Below are positions 44,316 through 52,794 of a stretch of 64,000 nt of DNA, in pieces (the stretch's first letter is position 1; each line of letters begins with the position of its first letter). Position numbers and translations under genes: made by a program. The notes beneath the pieces were generated by a model that saw only the letters and a list, made by a program, of their open reading frames with translations, did not search any database and had not been told where the DNA came from. This DNA comes from an uncultured Cytophagales bacterium (GTDB lineage: Bacteria > Bacteroidota > Bacteroidia > Cytophagales > Thermonemataceae), in NCBI GenBank assembly GCA_937911505.1, contig CALEMF010000076.1, positions 62,001 to 126,000 of the forward strand, in the 5' to 3' direction.

Positions 44316-44965
44316 CAGATTTTCCATTTTTCTAGGTGATAGGCGCTGTCCCAAAAGAGCCATTCCATTTTAGAAGAGCGTACAAAGGTAGCCGTCATAG
44401 CCTGTTGCACTTGTTCAGAGGCGCTTTTTGCATAACGATTACTGATCTCAATTGCCTTTTGTACGGCTGTTGCAAAGGCTTCTCCCGCATAGGTATTAAT
44501 CCAGTTTTGGTAAGGATGGTTTCCTTTTGTTTGATGCGCCAAGATGTAGTCTCCTACTTCTTTATAAATCCAGAAGCAAGGTAGAATAGCTGCCAGCGCT
44601 TCTTCGATAGGCTTCAAGTGACAAATACGATTCAAATGCCCTATGTACAACAAACAAGAAGGTGAGTGACTTACAATTTCTTGTGGATATGCCGATAAAA
44701 ACTGTTCGTGTAGTGCTTTCTCTACTTGTATCGTGTCATTCGCGAAGTAAAGAAAGGCTTCGGTCTCTGCTGGCTCAGTAAGTTTTGTGGCGATACTCGC
44801 TAGAATTTTACCGTAGTCGGCTAAGTAGAGTGCATCTTGCCGCAAGTAGAAAAGAAACTTCTCTTCAGGAAGACTACCCGTCATCAGCTCTTTGATAAAG
44901 GGATGAGCAGTGATTTGTTGGTAAATTGATTCACTGGCTTGCCAAGCCTTTTCACTCCAAAGCAT
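44315..44965 (-). CDS. tenA: Aminopyrimidine aminohydrolase / thiaminase II, TenA
   Basis: A 216-residue helical enzyme with the TenA active-site features: [12 protein letters not shown] (substrate Asp), the nucleophile Cys in [13 protein letters not shown] (about residue 136) and [14 protein letters not shown] at the C terminus. TenA frees HMP from degraded thiamine. In the operon between thiE and thiD. Confidence 0.94.
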   Translation of the reverse strand: MLWSEKAWQASESIYQQITAHPFIKELMTGSLPEEKFLFYLRQDALYLADYGKILASIATKLTEPAETEAFLYFANDTIQVEKALHEQFLSAYPQEIVSHSPSCLLYIGHLNRICHLKPIEEALAAILPCFWIYKEVGDYILAHQTKGNHPYQNWINTYAGEAFATAVQKAIEISNRYAKSASEQVQQAMTATFVRSSKMEWLFWDSAYHLEKWKI

Positions 44966-44978
44966 TTGATAATAGATT

Positions 44979-45620
44979 TTAAAGGTTTTTTATTTTCAAC
45001 TGTGCCTCACAGATAGTACGTAATTGTTGAGCAGCTTCTTTGGGTTGTAAGCTTGCCATAATAGCGGAAACGACTGCAATACCTTGCGCGCCTACTTGGA
45101 TTACCTGTGCGGCATTTTCTTGATCAATGCCTCCAATCCCTACGAGCGGATGTTTTGTGAAAGAAGCGATTGCTTGCAGTCCTGCTAACCCCAGTGGCGA
45201 AGCAATATCCGCTTTGGTAGTGGTATTGAAAACAGGCGAAACACCCAGATAATCGACCGATAGATGTTGAGCAGCTTCCGCTTGTTCGACGGTCTCTACA
45301 GACAAACCAATAATTTTATCATCACCTAACAAGTGCCTTGCTACTGCAAAAGGTAAATCTTGCTGACCAATATGCAAGCCATCTGCCTCTACCGCCAGCG
45401 CAATATCTAAGCGATCATTGATGATAAGCGGAATCCCTTTTGCTTGGGTCAGTTGCCTTAGCCGAAGCGCCACTTCGTAGAAATCTCTGGTAGAAGCAGT
45501 TTTCTCCCTCAATTGTACCATACTTACCCCACCTTCTATGGCTTGTGCTACTACTTCTATCAGGTCTCTACTACCAATCATAGCAGTATCGGTTACAAGA
45601 TACAAGGTATAGTCAGGCAT
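44979..45620 (-). CDS. thiE: Thiamine phosphate synthase ThiE
   Basis: A 213-residue TIM-barrel enzyme: QLREKTASTRDF, LIINDRLDIALAVEADGLHIGQQDLP, GVSPVFNTTTKADIASPLGL and GIGGIDQENAAQV are the conserved blocks. It joins HMP-PP and thiazole phosphate. The start overlaps the thiM stop by eight bases. Confidence 0.95.
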   Translation of the reverse strand: MPDYTLYLVTDTAMIGSRDLIEVVAQAIEGGVSMVQLREKTASTRDFYEVALRLRQLTQAKGIPLIINDRLDIALAVEADGLHIGQQDLPFAVARHLLGDDKIIGLSVETVEQAEAAQHLSVDYLGVSPVFNTTTKADIASPLGLAGLQAIASFTKHPLVGIGGIDQENAAQVIQVGAQGIAVVSAIMASLQPKEAAQQLRTICEAQLKIKNL

Positions 45621-46413
45621 TTTGGTAGCTCATTTCCACTTCATTCGGCCAAGTCGCTTCAACTGCTTGATAAAGTGTATCTAAAAAATGTGCCTGAAAA
45701 CTGCCTGGTCCAGTTACTTTTTCAGCGGTTAGCTCGCCTGCTTTTCCCATCAGCAACATCGCCTGTGCAGCGGCAGTAAGTACCTCAGGAGAGACAGCTA
45801 CAAAAGCCCCGATAAGCGCAGTAGCCGTACAGCCCATACCAGTTACTTTGGTCATGAGAGGTGAACCGTGGTGCACCTCAATGGTTTCCTTTCCATTGGT
45901 AATGTAATCGATAGCACCACTAATCACCACCACATTACCTAGCTTTAAGGCCAGTTGCTGGGCGGCTTGCAGCGCACGCTCGCTGCTTTGTGTACTATCG
46001 ACCCCCTTGGTTTCTACAGCTTCACTGGCTAACGCCATAATCTCGGAGGCATTCCCTCGAATGACTGTGGGTGTATAGGTATCCATGAGTTGCCAGCACG
46101 TTTGTGTACGAAGGCGACTAGCGCCTGCCCCTACGGGATCAAGGACAAAGGGTTTCTGCAACGCTTTTGCCTTTTCGGCAGCCTGCAACATAGCGGCTAT
46201 CCAAGGCTTACTTAGCGTACCTATATTGATGACCAAAGAAGCGGCAATGCTTACGATCTCTTCCACCTCCTCTAGGGCGTGTGCCATCACAGGAGAAGCC
46301 CCAATTGCGAGTAAGGCGTTGGCGGTATTGTTCATCACTACGTAGTTGGTAATGTTATGCACCAATGGTGCTTCATTTTTAATCTTTGTAAGACTTTCGG
46401 TGAGTGTTGTCAT
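45613..46413 (-). CDS. thiM: Hydroxyethylthiazole kinase ThiM
   Basis: A 266-residue kinase with PLVHNITNYVVMNNTANALLAIGASPVMA, VLDPVGAGASRLR, RGNASEI and the catalytic Cys in KVTGMGCTATALIGAF. It salvages the thiazole moiety. First gene of the operon, directly after the TPP riboswitch terminator; no thiC, thiG, thiS, thiF or thiH is nearby, so the operon is for salvage. Confidence 0.95.
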   Translation of the reverse strand: MTTLTESLTKIKNEAPLVHNITNYVVMNNTANALLAIGASPVMAHALEEVEEIVSIAASLVINIGTLSKPWIAAMLQAAEKAKALQKPFVLDPVGAGASRLRTQTCWQLMDTYTPTVIRGNASEIMALASEAVETKGVDSTQSSERALQAAQQLALKLGNVVVISGAIDYITNGKETIEVHHGSPLMTKVTGMGCTATALIGAFVAVSPEVLTAAAQAMLLMGKAGELTAEKVTGPGSFQAHFLDTLYQAVEATWPNEVEMSYQNA

Positions 46414-46425
46414 AGGTTTGATAAT

Positions 46426-46460
46426 AAAAAAGCCGTTCTACAGCTAGTAAAACGACTTTC
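46426..46460 (-). terminator. Riboswitch expression-platform terminator
   Basis: On the minus strand AAAGTCGTTTTAC pairs with GTAGAACGGCTTT through two G-U pairs, followed by six T, ending 13 bases before the thiM ATG. It should form when TPP is bound, stopping transcription ahead of the operon. Confidence 0.85.
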
Positions 46461-46487
46461 TACTCATATGAATACGTTGAGTGACGT

Positions 46488-46565
46488 CGTTTCCCTACGC
46501 TGTTATGAAACAGATCAGGTTCTAAGGGTATTTCTCAGCTCCACTATATGAGCACCCCTAACGAA
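46488..46565 (-). ncRNA. TPP riboswitch (THI-box) controlling thiM-thiE-tenA-thiD
   Basis: On the minus strand the conserved THI-box pieces appear in order: GGGGTGCT (46558-46551), CTGAGAAATACCC (46538-46526), ACCTGATC (46520-46513) and GCGTAGGGAA (46500-46491). This is the complete aptamer, followed by an intrinsic terminator. An upstream TATCTTTA (46571-46578 region, minus) resembles a -7 element. Confidence 0.95.
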
Positions 46566-46705
46566 TTTTAGGTAAAGATAGGAAAATGTAGTTGAATGTG
46601 CTAGAAATGTGGGCATAGAAAGTTATCTGTGCATTTATTATGAAGAAACTTTTTAATGTTGTAAGCTTCAAATTATAATAGTTTTCTTTTAAGCTAACAC
46701 ATTAG

Positions 46706-46900
46706 ATGTTTTGTGATCTAAACTCTCCTTGGGAAATGCTTATTGTAGTGCAAAATCCATTACTGGATAAGATAATTAAACCCTTTCTAAAGCTAACCGT
46801 AAGGATGCAAACCCAAACCGAACAGGTTGTCTCTGTGTATCTTTACGATATATTGGGCAAGCACGCTCTCGGAAGGATTGCAACAAAAGTAGTAAAGTAG
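46706..46900 (+). pseudogene. Possible remnant of a type IX sorting domain
   Basis: A 64-residue frame whose middle resembles a type A sorting domain (VVQNPLLDKI then VVSVYLYDILGK), the form usually seen as YPNP..D and L..YD..G. It lacks a signal peptide, cargo and the closing GVY strand, and ends 28 bases before an intrinsic terminator, as a gene 3-prime end would. Most likely the decayed end of a secreted-protein gene. Otherwise the 46562-46985 gap holds only the riboswitch promoter region and the terminator. Confidence 0.35.
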
Positions 46901-46927
46901 TAGGATACGAGTCGTTTGCTTTAACAC

Positions 46928-46961
46928 AAATCCCTCTCTAAGATATTCTAGAGAGGGATTT
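46928..46961. terminator. Bidirectional terminator
   Basis: AAATCCCTCTCTA (46928-46940) pairs perfectly with TAGAGAGGGATTT (46949-46961) and is followed by a T-run on the plus strand. It separates the T9SS-like remnant from the convergent SIMPL-domain gene. Confidence 0.85.
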
Positions 46962-46985
46962 TTATACTTTTATTAGAAAAGATTC

Positions 46986-47708
46986 TTACAGAATTGCAAA
47001 GCGAGTTTTTACTTCGTAGCGCAGCTTTATACTTCTTAGCTCATCCTCTCCGTCACTATCACTAGGACTGCTTACCATTACATTACTCATGGTTGAGGGA
47101 GGGAGCCATCTGCCATAACGATCGCTATCAATCTCTACGATCATCAATACATCACCTGTTTTCTTTCCAATACTTTCTAAAAAATAGTCTGCTTTGGCTT
47201 TGGCAGCTTTTAGCGCCTCTATTTTTACTTGTTTTCTATACTCAGCAAGTTGGGGATGATCTAGCCGGCTAATACGCATATACTCTATTCCTTTTATGTT
47301 GGCTTTATTGATAATGTCATTAATCTTCTGAAAATCGTCTAAACGGATTTCTAACTGCTTACTAACGAGAAAGGACTTCCCTCTCATGCGCCAGTAATTG
47401 CCCACCTCTTTGATGGTTATTTGAGATTTATCAATACCAATCGCTGCGAGCTTTTTTAAAAGATCAGCTTCAATAGTAGCCAAGGGTAGTTTGGTGCGGT
47501 AATCTTTTTCTTCAGCCCCTTTTTTGAATTCCTCTTCCCAGTACTCTTCTATTCCGATGGTAAAATAAATAGTTTTGGGGGCGATCTTCATTTCGGCACT
47601 TCCGACGACTTCTATGAACTTTTCGTTGGAAGTAGCAGAAATACTTTGTGCGCAAAGGATACTGGGAACGCACAATGCCCATAAACTTATGATTACAATT
47701 TTTTTCAT
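46986..47708 (-). CDS. SIMPL-domain (DUF541) periplasmic protein
   Basis: A 240-residue exported protein from ATG 47708; the longer frame from 47759 adds 17 residues before a clean signal peptide (MKKIVIISLWALCVPSILCAQS), so the later start is preferred. The mature part begins FIEVVGSAEMKIAPKTIYFTIGI, the usual DUF541 opening, and continues with KAAKAKADYFLESIGKKTGDVLMI. SIMPL proteins are periplasmic, poorly understood, and linked to oxidative stress in some species. Confidence 0.88.
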   Translation of the reverse strand: MKKIVIISLWALCVPSILCAQSISATSNEKFIEVVGSAEMKIAPKTIYFTIGIEEYWEEEFKKGAEEKDYRTKLPLATIEADLLKKLAAIGIDKSQITIKEVGNYWRMRGKSFLVSKQLEIRLDDFQKINDIINKANIKGIEYMRISRLDHPQLAEYRKQVKIEALKAAKAKADYFLESIGKKTGDVLMIVEIDSDRYGRWLPPSTMSNVMVSSPSDSDGEDELRSIKLRYEVKTRFAIL

Positions 47709-47852
47709 AGTAAAAATGGTCTTATTTTGTCTTCTGCCAAAGATACAATTAATAGCCATTACATAGAAAGCCTACAACAAATAAGTCTAGAAGCCTCTGC
47801 TAACTTTTAGCAATCAGTACCTGATTTTATAACTGCTCAGTAATCCTCCCAA

Positions 47853-47886
47853 AGAAGTGATCATCAATAGATTGATGATCACTTCT
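47853..47886. repeat. Perfect 16-bp hairpin with two-base loop
   Basis: AGAAGTGATCATCAAT (47853-47868) and ATTGATGATCACTTCT (47871-47886) are exact complements around AG. It lies in the 47709-48034 gap between divergent genes; no T-run follows on either strand, so it is not a classic terminator. Further along, AGATGGG and CCCATCT (about 47955 and 48009) could pair in the leader of the 48035 gene. No gene is evident in this gap. Confidence 0.6.
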
Positions 47887-48034
47887 ATATATCTGGGTAA
47901 GAAGGTTGCAAAGCTGCGATTAAAGTGTTTATTTAGAGTAATAAACGCACAAAGATGGGGGCTACTGCGTATTTACTTCAAGAGTTTGCATGCATAACAC
48001 TGGGGATGCCCATCTAAAAACTTAACCTATCAAT

Positions 48035-48448
48035 ATGAGAGATATTACAGATACTTTTAAAAATGCGATTAAAAGCAACCTTAGCTGGTCGATGGATGAC
48101 TTTTACCAACTTGTAGAAACCATTCGTGAGAAGACTTACGAGGTATCTTTTTGGGAAAATGTAGAAAATTGGGCTACCATTTCCAAGCACGGTCAGGTAG
48201 AAGGCTACCTTTGGTCGAAATATCCTGTTATTTTTGTCAGTGCTAGCCAATGGGAGCTCATTAATTACCTTAAAGATGCTTATCGCTTGATGGCTGTCAT
48301 TGATGTGGAAGACCTTAAACAGAAAGAGTTTCAGTTGAACCATGCCGTATTGAAAGATTATCTAGAAGAAGGGGTTCACTACACGAAGTTTTCAGTCTCT
48401 GATCTTTGGTTTTATACCAATAATAAGTCGGGTAGTTTGCAGAAATAA
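48035..48448 (+). CDS. Protein of unknown function
   Basis: A 137-residue, probably cytosolic protein with no signal peptide or membrane segment. It is rich in Trp (NLSWSM, FWENVENWATI, LWSKYP, SQWELIN, DLWFYTN) and ends in a polar tail. Codon usage looks normal. I do not recognise the family. It lies 135 bases before the photolyase gene on the same strand but with a separate promoter region between. Confidence 0.65.
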   Translation: MRDITDTFKNAIKSNLSWSMDDFYQLVETIREKTYEVSFWENVENWATISKHGQVEGYLWSKYPVIFVSASQWELINYLKDAYRLMAVIDVEDLKQKEFQLNHAVLKDYLEEGVHYTKFSVSDLWFYTNNKSGSLQK

Positions 48449-48544
48449 TTACTAGTCTCTATACTTTATTATCAGTGATACTTGGGTAGCAGCCTTATGG
48501 GAGGCTACTTAGCAGTATTCTTTTTGTCTTTTTTAAAACCTCTT

Positions 48545-48556
48545 TTGTAGCTACAA
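48545..48556. promoter_or_regulatory. 12-bp palindrome TTGTAGCTACAA upstream of the photolyase gene
   Basis: A perfect palindrome 28 bases before the photolyase ATG, within a 15-base string TTTTGTAGCTACAAG that recurs exactly at 50806-50820 before the aldehyde dehydrogenase gene. Likely a shared regulator site. Confidence 0.5.
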
Positions 48557-48583
48557 GTTTATAGACAAACAAAACGCAGTACT

Positions 48584-50119
48584 ATGGCACGTAAGCTACG
48601 CTTGATTTTAGGGGATCAACTCAACTATCAACATTCTTGGTTTCAGGAGACCGACTCACAAGTGGTCTACCTCTTAATGGAAATGAAACAAGAGCTTACG
48701 TACGTAAAGCATCATATCCAAAAAGTAGTAGGGTTCTTCAAAGCGATGCGCGCCTTCAAAGAATGGTTAGAAAGTGAAGGGCATGAGGTTATTTACTATT
48801 CATTAGATCATAAAAAAAACAAGCAGTCTTTAACTGATAATCTCTCAAAACTCATTGAAGAAGAAAGCATCACTACTTTTGAATATCTTCTTCCAGATGA
48901 ATATCGGCTTGATGAGCAGCTCAAAGACTTTTGCGATCACCTTTCCATTGATAGCGACAGCTATGATACTGAGCACTTTCTTACAGAACGTTCTGGCGTA
49001 GCCAATTTTTTCAAGAAGAAGAAAACCTACTTGATGGAAAATTTTTATCGTATGATGCGTAAAAAATATGATCTTTTGATGGAAGATGAGGAGCCAATTG
49101 GCGAGCAATGGAATTATGATGAAGAAAATAGAAACAAATATAAGGGTAAGGTACCTGTACCCGACATTCCCTCTTTTGAGCACGATGTTCAAGGAATCAT
49201 CGATTTACTTGATGAACAAGATATTGCTACGATTGGGCAAATAGACGCCAAACGCTTCTCTTACCCAACCAGTCGAGAAGAGGCCTGTGCACTATTAAAA
49301 CACTTCACCACAGAATGTCTTCCTCACTTTGGTACATACGAAGATGCGATGCATACGGATCATCCCTATCTTTTTCACTCACGTTTGTCTTTTGCACTCA
49401 ATACTAAAATGCTGCACCCTCTTGAAGTATGTAAGGCAGCCATCGAGACCTGGGAGGCAGATAAAGATACCATTACTTTGGCGCAAGTAGAAGGCTTCGT
49501 AAGGCAGATCATTGGTTGGCGAGAATTTATGAGAGGCATCTACTGGGAAAAAATGCCTGATTACAAAGAAAAAAACTACTTCTCCCACGAGGCACCTCTC
49601 CCTGATTTTTACTGGACAGGCAATACGAAAATGAATTGTCTTAGTCATGCCATTACACAGTCTTTGGAAAATGCTTACGCGCATCATATTCAACGGCTGA
49701 TGCTGACGGGTAACTTTGCACTACTACTGGGGGTACATCCCGATGAGGTAGACCAGTGGTACTTGGGTATTTACATAGATGCGATTGAATGGGTAGAGAT
49801 TACTAATACACGGGGTATGAGCCAGTTTGCAGATGGCGGGCTCATTGCCACAAAACCCTACGTTTCTAGTGCCAACTACATACATAAGATGAGTAACTAC
49901 TGTAAGGATTGTAGTTATGACTATAAATCAAAGTATGGTGAAAAAGCTTGCCCCTTCAATAGCTTGTACTGGGACTTTCTGCATCGCCACCAAGACCAGC
50001 TAGGCAATAATGGCCGTATGGGGATGATGTATAGTATGCTGAAGAAGATGGATGAGGAAGAACGAGACAAAATTCTAGCGCAGGCAGCCAAATACAAAGA
50101 AAAAGTCAACGATTTGTAA
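48584..50119 (+). CDS. Cryptochrome/photolyase family protein, FeS-BCP (prokaryotic (6-4) photolyase) type
   Basis: A 511-residue flavoprotein starting KLRLILGDQLNYQHSWF, the typical opening of FeS-containing bacterial photolyases. Four Cys match the [4Fe-4S] ligands of PhrB: one in KMNCLSHAI and three in CKDC-x12-C (NYCKDCSYDYKSKYGEKAC in parts), with the same spacing as PhrB Cys438, 441 and 454. FAD-binding helices include RQIIGWREFMRGIYW. It should repair (6-4) photoproducts with blue light or act as a light sensor. Confidence 0.93.
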   Translation: MARKLRLILGDQLNYQHSWFQETDSQVVYLLMEMKQELTYVKHHIQKVVGFFKAMRAFKEWLESEGHEVIYYSLDHKKNKQSLTDNLSKLIEEESITTFEYLLPDEYRLDEQLKDFCDHLSIDSDSYDTEHFLTERSGVANFFKKKKTYLMENFYRMMRKKYDLLMEDEEPIGEQWNYDEENRNKYKGKVPVPDIPSFEHDVQGIIDLLDEQDIATIGQIDAKRFSYPTSREEACALLKHFTTECLPHFGTYEDAMHTDHPYLFHSRLSFALNTKMLHPLEVCKAAIETWEADKDTITLAQVEGFVRQIIGWREFMRGIYWEKMPDYKEKNYFSHEAPLPDFYWTGNTKMNCLSHAITQSLENAYAHHIQRLMLTGNFALLLGVHPDEVDQWYLGIYIDAIEWVEITNTRGMSQFADGGLIATKPYVSSANYIHKMSNYCKDCSYDYKSKYGEKACPFNSLYWDFLHRHQDQLGNNGRMGMMYSMLKKMDEEERDKILAQAAKYKEKVNDL

Positions 50120-50161
50120 CCGTGAACCCAAGATAAGTTCATTATTTAAGTACTGCAAATA

Positions 50162-50731
50162 CTAATTCAGCGAAGGATTATCAGGAAAATTGGCCCAAAT
50201 GGCATACTCGGCCGACATGTTTTTGATTCGCTCTCGCCAAAGCTCTTTTACATCGGTTGTATTCATCACCTCTTCGATAGAAATATCTTCAATAATCCAA
50301 GAGTTCTCTTTCATCTCAGCAGCAAGCTGACCTGGCGACCAACCTGCATAACCCACAAAAAAGCGTATTTCACTTTCATCTACCGCATGTGTATTGGCAT
50401 AGTCTTTCAACGCCTCAAAATCACCGCCCCAAAAAAGCCCATCTTTTACTAGCATGCTCCCTTCTATTTCTGCGATACGATGAAGATAAAAAAGAGCATT
50501 ATCATTCACAGGGCCTCCTAAATACAAGCATTGATCGAGGTATAAAAAGCCACTTACCGCCTCTTGCAGTTGGGCTTCAAGCGCTTTATTGATGACAAAA
50601 CCTAGCGTTCCCCCTTCATTGTGCTCCACAAGCAACACAACTGATCGCTTAAAGTAAGGATCAAGTAGAAAAGGATCGGCTACCAGCACTTTCCCTTGGG
50701 TAATATCATCTTGGTTGTAGCTCATTATCAT
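50162..50731 (-). CDS. YqgE/AlgH family protein
   Basis: A 189-residue cytosolic protein of the YqgE/AlgH (DUF179) family: GKVLVADPFLLDPYFKRSVVLLVEHNEGGTLGFVINK at the N terminus, LYLGGPV and FVGYAGWSPGQLAAEM are the diagnostic blocks. Function unclear; linked to transcription of surface-polymer genes in other bacteria. Convergent with the photolyase gene. Confidence 0.93.
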   Translation of the reverse strand: MIMSYNQDDITQGKVLVADPFLLDPYFKRSVVLLVEHNEGGTLGFVINKALEAQLQEAVSGFLYLDQCLYLGGPVNDNALFYLHRIAEIEGSMLVKDGLFWGGDFEALKDYANTHAVDESEIRFFVGYAGWSPGQLAAEMKENSWIIEDISIEEVMNTTDVKELWRERIKNMSAEYAIWANFPDNPSLN

Positions 50732-50807
50732 TTATTGGCTTAAGACAAAACTATTTTATTATATGTATTTTCCAAAAATATGCCTTACTTTTGAAAAGCA
50801 ATTTTTT

Positions 50808-50819
50808 TTGTAGCTACAA
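50808..50819. promoter_or_regulatory. Second copy of palindrome TTGTAGCTACAA, upstream of the aldehyde dehydrogenase gene
   Basis: The same perfect 12-bp palindrome, inside an identical 15-base string, 41 bases before the ATG of the dehydrogenase gene. I found no third copy in the window. Confidence 0.5.
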
Positions 50820-50859
50820 GCTTTCAGCAGTACAACATCAACTATAATTATCGCACTCC

Positions 50860-52224
50860 ATGGCCATTAAAAGCATTAATCCCTACAACCAACAAGTTCT
50901 CAAGGAATTCGACGCGCTCTCTGTAGCAAACATTCACGAAAAACTATCTACCGCACAAACCCGCTTCACTGCTTGGCAGAAAACTTCTTTCGAAGAACGA
51001 GCTCGTTTGATGGAAAAAGCCGCAGATGTAATGGAAAGTAAGAAAGCGCATTATGCGTCTTTGATGACACAAGAAATGGGAAAGCTTTCTTCAGAAGCCC
51101 TTGCAGAAGTTGAAAAGTGTGCTTGGTGTTGTCGCTATTATGCTACGCACGCTGCCGATTTTCTCAAGGATGAACTCATTGAAACTGATGCTTCTAAGAG
51201 CTACCTCCACTACGAACCACTCGGTGTAATTTTGGCCATTATGCCCTGGAATTTTCCCTTTTGGCAAGTCATTCGTTTTGCTGCGCCTACCCTTATGGCA
51301 GGCAATGTAGGGGTGCTTAAACACGCCTCCAATGTTCCTCAGTGTGCCTTGGCCTTAGAAGAAATTTTTATAGAAGCTGGATTTCCTGAAGGCGTTTTCC
51401 AAACACTCCTGATGAACACCAGCGATGTAGAGGAAGTCATCAAGCATCCTGCAGTAAAGGCTGTCACGCTTACGGGTAGTGAAGGGGCTGGTGCAAGTGT
51501 GGCAGCGCTTGCTGGAAAATATTTAAAGAAGACTGTGCTGGAGTTAGGGGGAAGCGATCCCTTTATCATTTTGGAGGATGTGGATGTTGCACACGTTGCG
51601 AAAATGGCAGTAAAAGGACGGATGATCAACGCTGGTCAAAGTTGTATTGCTGCTAAGCGATTTATTGTTGTAAAAAGTGTGGCCGAAGCCTTTATCGAGG
51701 CCTTTAAGGAAGAAATGGGAAAACTACAATTGGGTGATCCCACACAAGAAGCCACTACACTGGCTTGTATGGCTCGCAAAGACCTCACAGATGAACTGCT
51801 CGAGCAAGTACAGCAGAGTATTGATCTAGGCGCTACAACTATTCTAGGCGGTAAAAAAGCCAAAGAAGGGGAAGCTTTTTTTGAGCCTACCATTCTTACT
51901 AATCTACAACAAGGAATGCCTGCTTATGATCAAGAGTTGTTTGGCCCTGTGGCTTCTGTAATTGTAGTAGAAGATGCTGAAGAAGCCATCGCAGTAGCGA
52001 ATGCCTCTCCTTACGGTTTAGGAGGGTCTATTTGGAGCAAGAACATAGAAAAGGCAGAAGCACTGGCGCATCGCGTGGCGTCTGGGGCTGTGTTTATCAA
52101 TGGGATTGTAAAGTCTGATCCTCGCTTGCCTTTCGGCGGCGTAAAACTATCTGGATATGGCAGAGAACTCTCTTATCTTGGTATTCGAGAATTTGTGAAT
52201 ATTCAGACCATTTGGGTAGGCTAA
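50860..52224 (+). CDS. NAD(P)-dependent succinate-semialdehyde dehydrogenase-type aldehyde dehydrogenase
   Basis: A 454-residue ALDH-superfamily enzyme. Active-site pieces: Asn in MPWNFPFWQ, Glu in LELGGSDPF, nucleophile Cys in NAGQSCIAAKRF (about residue 263) and the C-terminal FGPVASV. Length and N terminus (MAIKSINPYNQQVLKEF) match the Sad/YneI group, which oxidises succinate semialdehyde and other small aldehydes. Single gene with the TTGTAGCTACAA site upstream. Confidence 0.9.
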   Translation: MAIKSINPYNQQVLKEFDALSVANIHEKLSTAQTRFTAWQKTSFEERARLMEKAADVMESKKAHYASLMTQEMGKLSSEALAEVEKCAWCCRYYATHAADFLKDELIETDASKSYLHYEPLGVILAIMPWNFPFWQVIRFAAPTLMAGNVGVLKHASNVPQCALALEEIFIEAGFPEGVFQTLLMNTSDVEEVIKHPAVKAVTLTGSEGAGASVAALAGKYLKKTVLELGGSDPFIILEDVDVAHVAKMAVKGRMINAGQSCIAAKRFIVVKSVAEAFIEAFKEEMGKLQLGDPTQEATTLACMARKDLTDELLEQVQQSIDLGATTILGGKKAKEGEAFFEPTILTNLQQGMPAYDQELFGPVASVIVVEDAEEAIAVANASPYGLGGSIWSKNIEKAEALAHRVASGAVFINGIVKSDPRLPFGGVKLSGYGRELSYLGIREFVNIQTIWVG

Positions 52225-52607
52225 ATTTGCGCTACGGTACCGATAGGAAGTAATTTGAAGATGTCTGTAGCCGTTTGGCAAATAACCGCTTGCCCATTGT
52301 AAAGGGCTACTGGATATTTGAGCAAATGTGGGTGTGCTACCAATAGTTCCGCCACTTCTTCCGTAGTCATTTGCTTGGATAAATTTTTCTGAAAAAAAGG
52401 ATCAGCACAGTTGAGCAGCTCACAAGGTTGGATTTGTAGACGTTCTACAAGGCTGGTGAGTATATCGGTAGAAAGGCTTGCTATTTCGTTAACAGCCGTT
52501 TGTTGGATACACTTCGCAAAAGTAGAAGCATAAATAAAAGCCATTTGGCCGATCTGAGTGGTAGAATCATTGATTAAAATGAGCGTATCTTCCCCTATTC
52601 GCATCAT
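52221..52607 (-). CDS. ArsC/Spx-like thioredoxin-fold protein lacking the catalytic cysteine
   Basis: A 128-residue protein. The C-terminal half (MTTEEVAELLVAHPHLLKYPVALYNGQAVIC) has the sequence seen in ArsC/Spx-family proteins where a helix precedes LLKxP. The place of the N-terminal CxxC/Cys motif reads NDSTTQIGQM, so no arsenate-reductase Cys is present; Cys33 and Cys83/87 lie elsewhere. It overlaps the dehydrogenase gene end by four bases, tail to tail. Function unknown; a redox-inactive or adaptor role is possible. Confidence 0.6.
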   Translation of the reverse strand: MMRIGEDTLILINDSTTQIGQMAFIYASTFAKCIQQTAVNEIASLSTDILTSLVERLQIQPCELLNCADPFFQKNLSKQMTTEEVAELLVAHPHLLKYPVALYNGQAVICQTATDIFKLLPIGTVAQI

Positions 52608-52740
52608 AAGTACAGGATTATTTAGTGTGTAGTGGTTTTCTCTAAGACATTTAAGTATAGAACAAAGGAACGAAAAAAAGGTTGGTTATGCAAGCTTCTA
52701 CATATTTAAGTCAGATGTACAGTGTTTTTAACTTTCCTTA

Positions 52741-52772
52741 TTTGTAACAAATCTAAATAATCTTTATCTTTG
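52741..52772 (+). promoter_or_regulatory. Consensus Bacteroidota promoter
   Basis: TTTG (52741-52744), a 20-base spacer, then TATCTTTG (52765-52772), matching TTTG-N19/20-TAnnTTTG. Start of transcription near 52779 gives a very short leader to the ATG at 52795. Confidence 0.8.
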
Positions 52773-52794
52773 TGGTGTTAGGTCACAAGATTTT

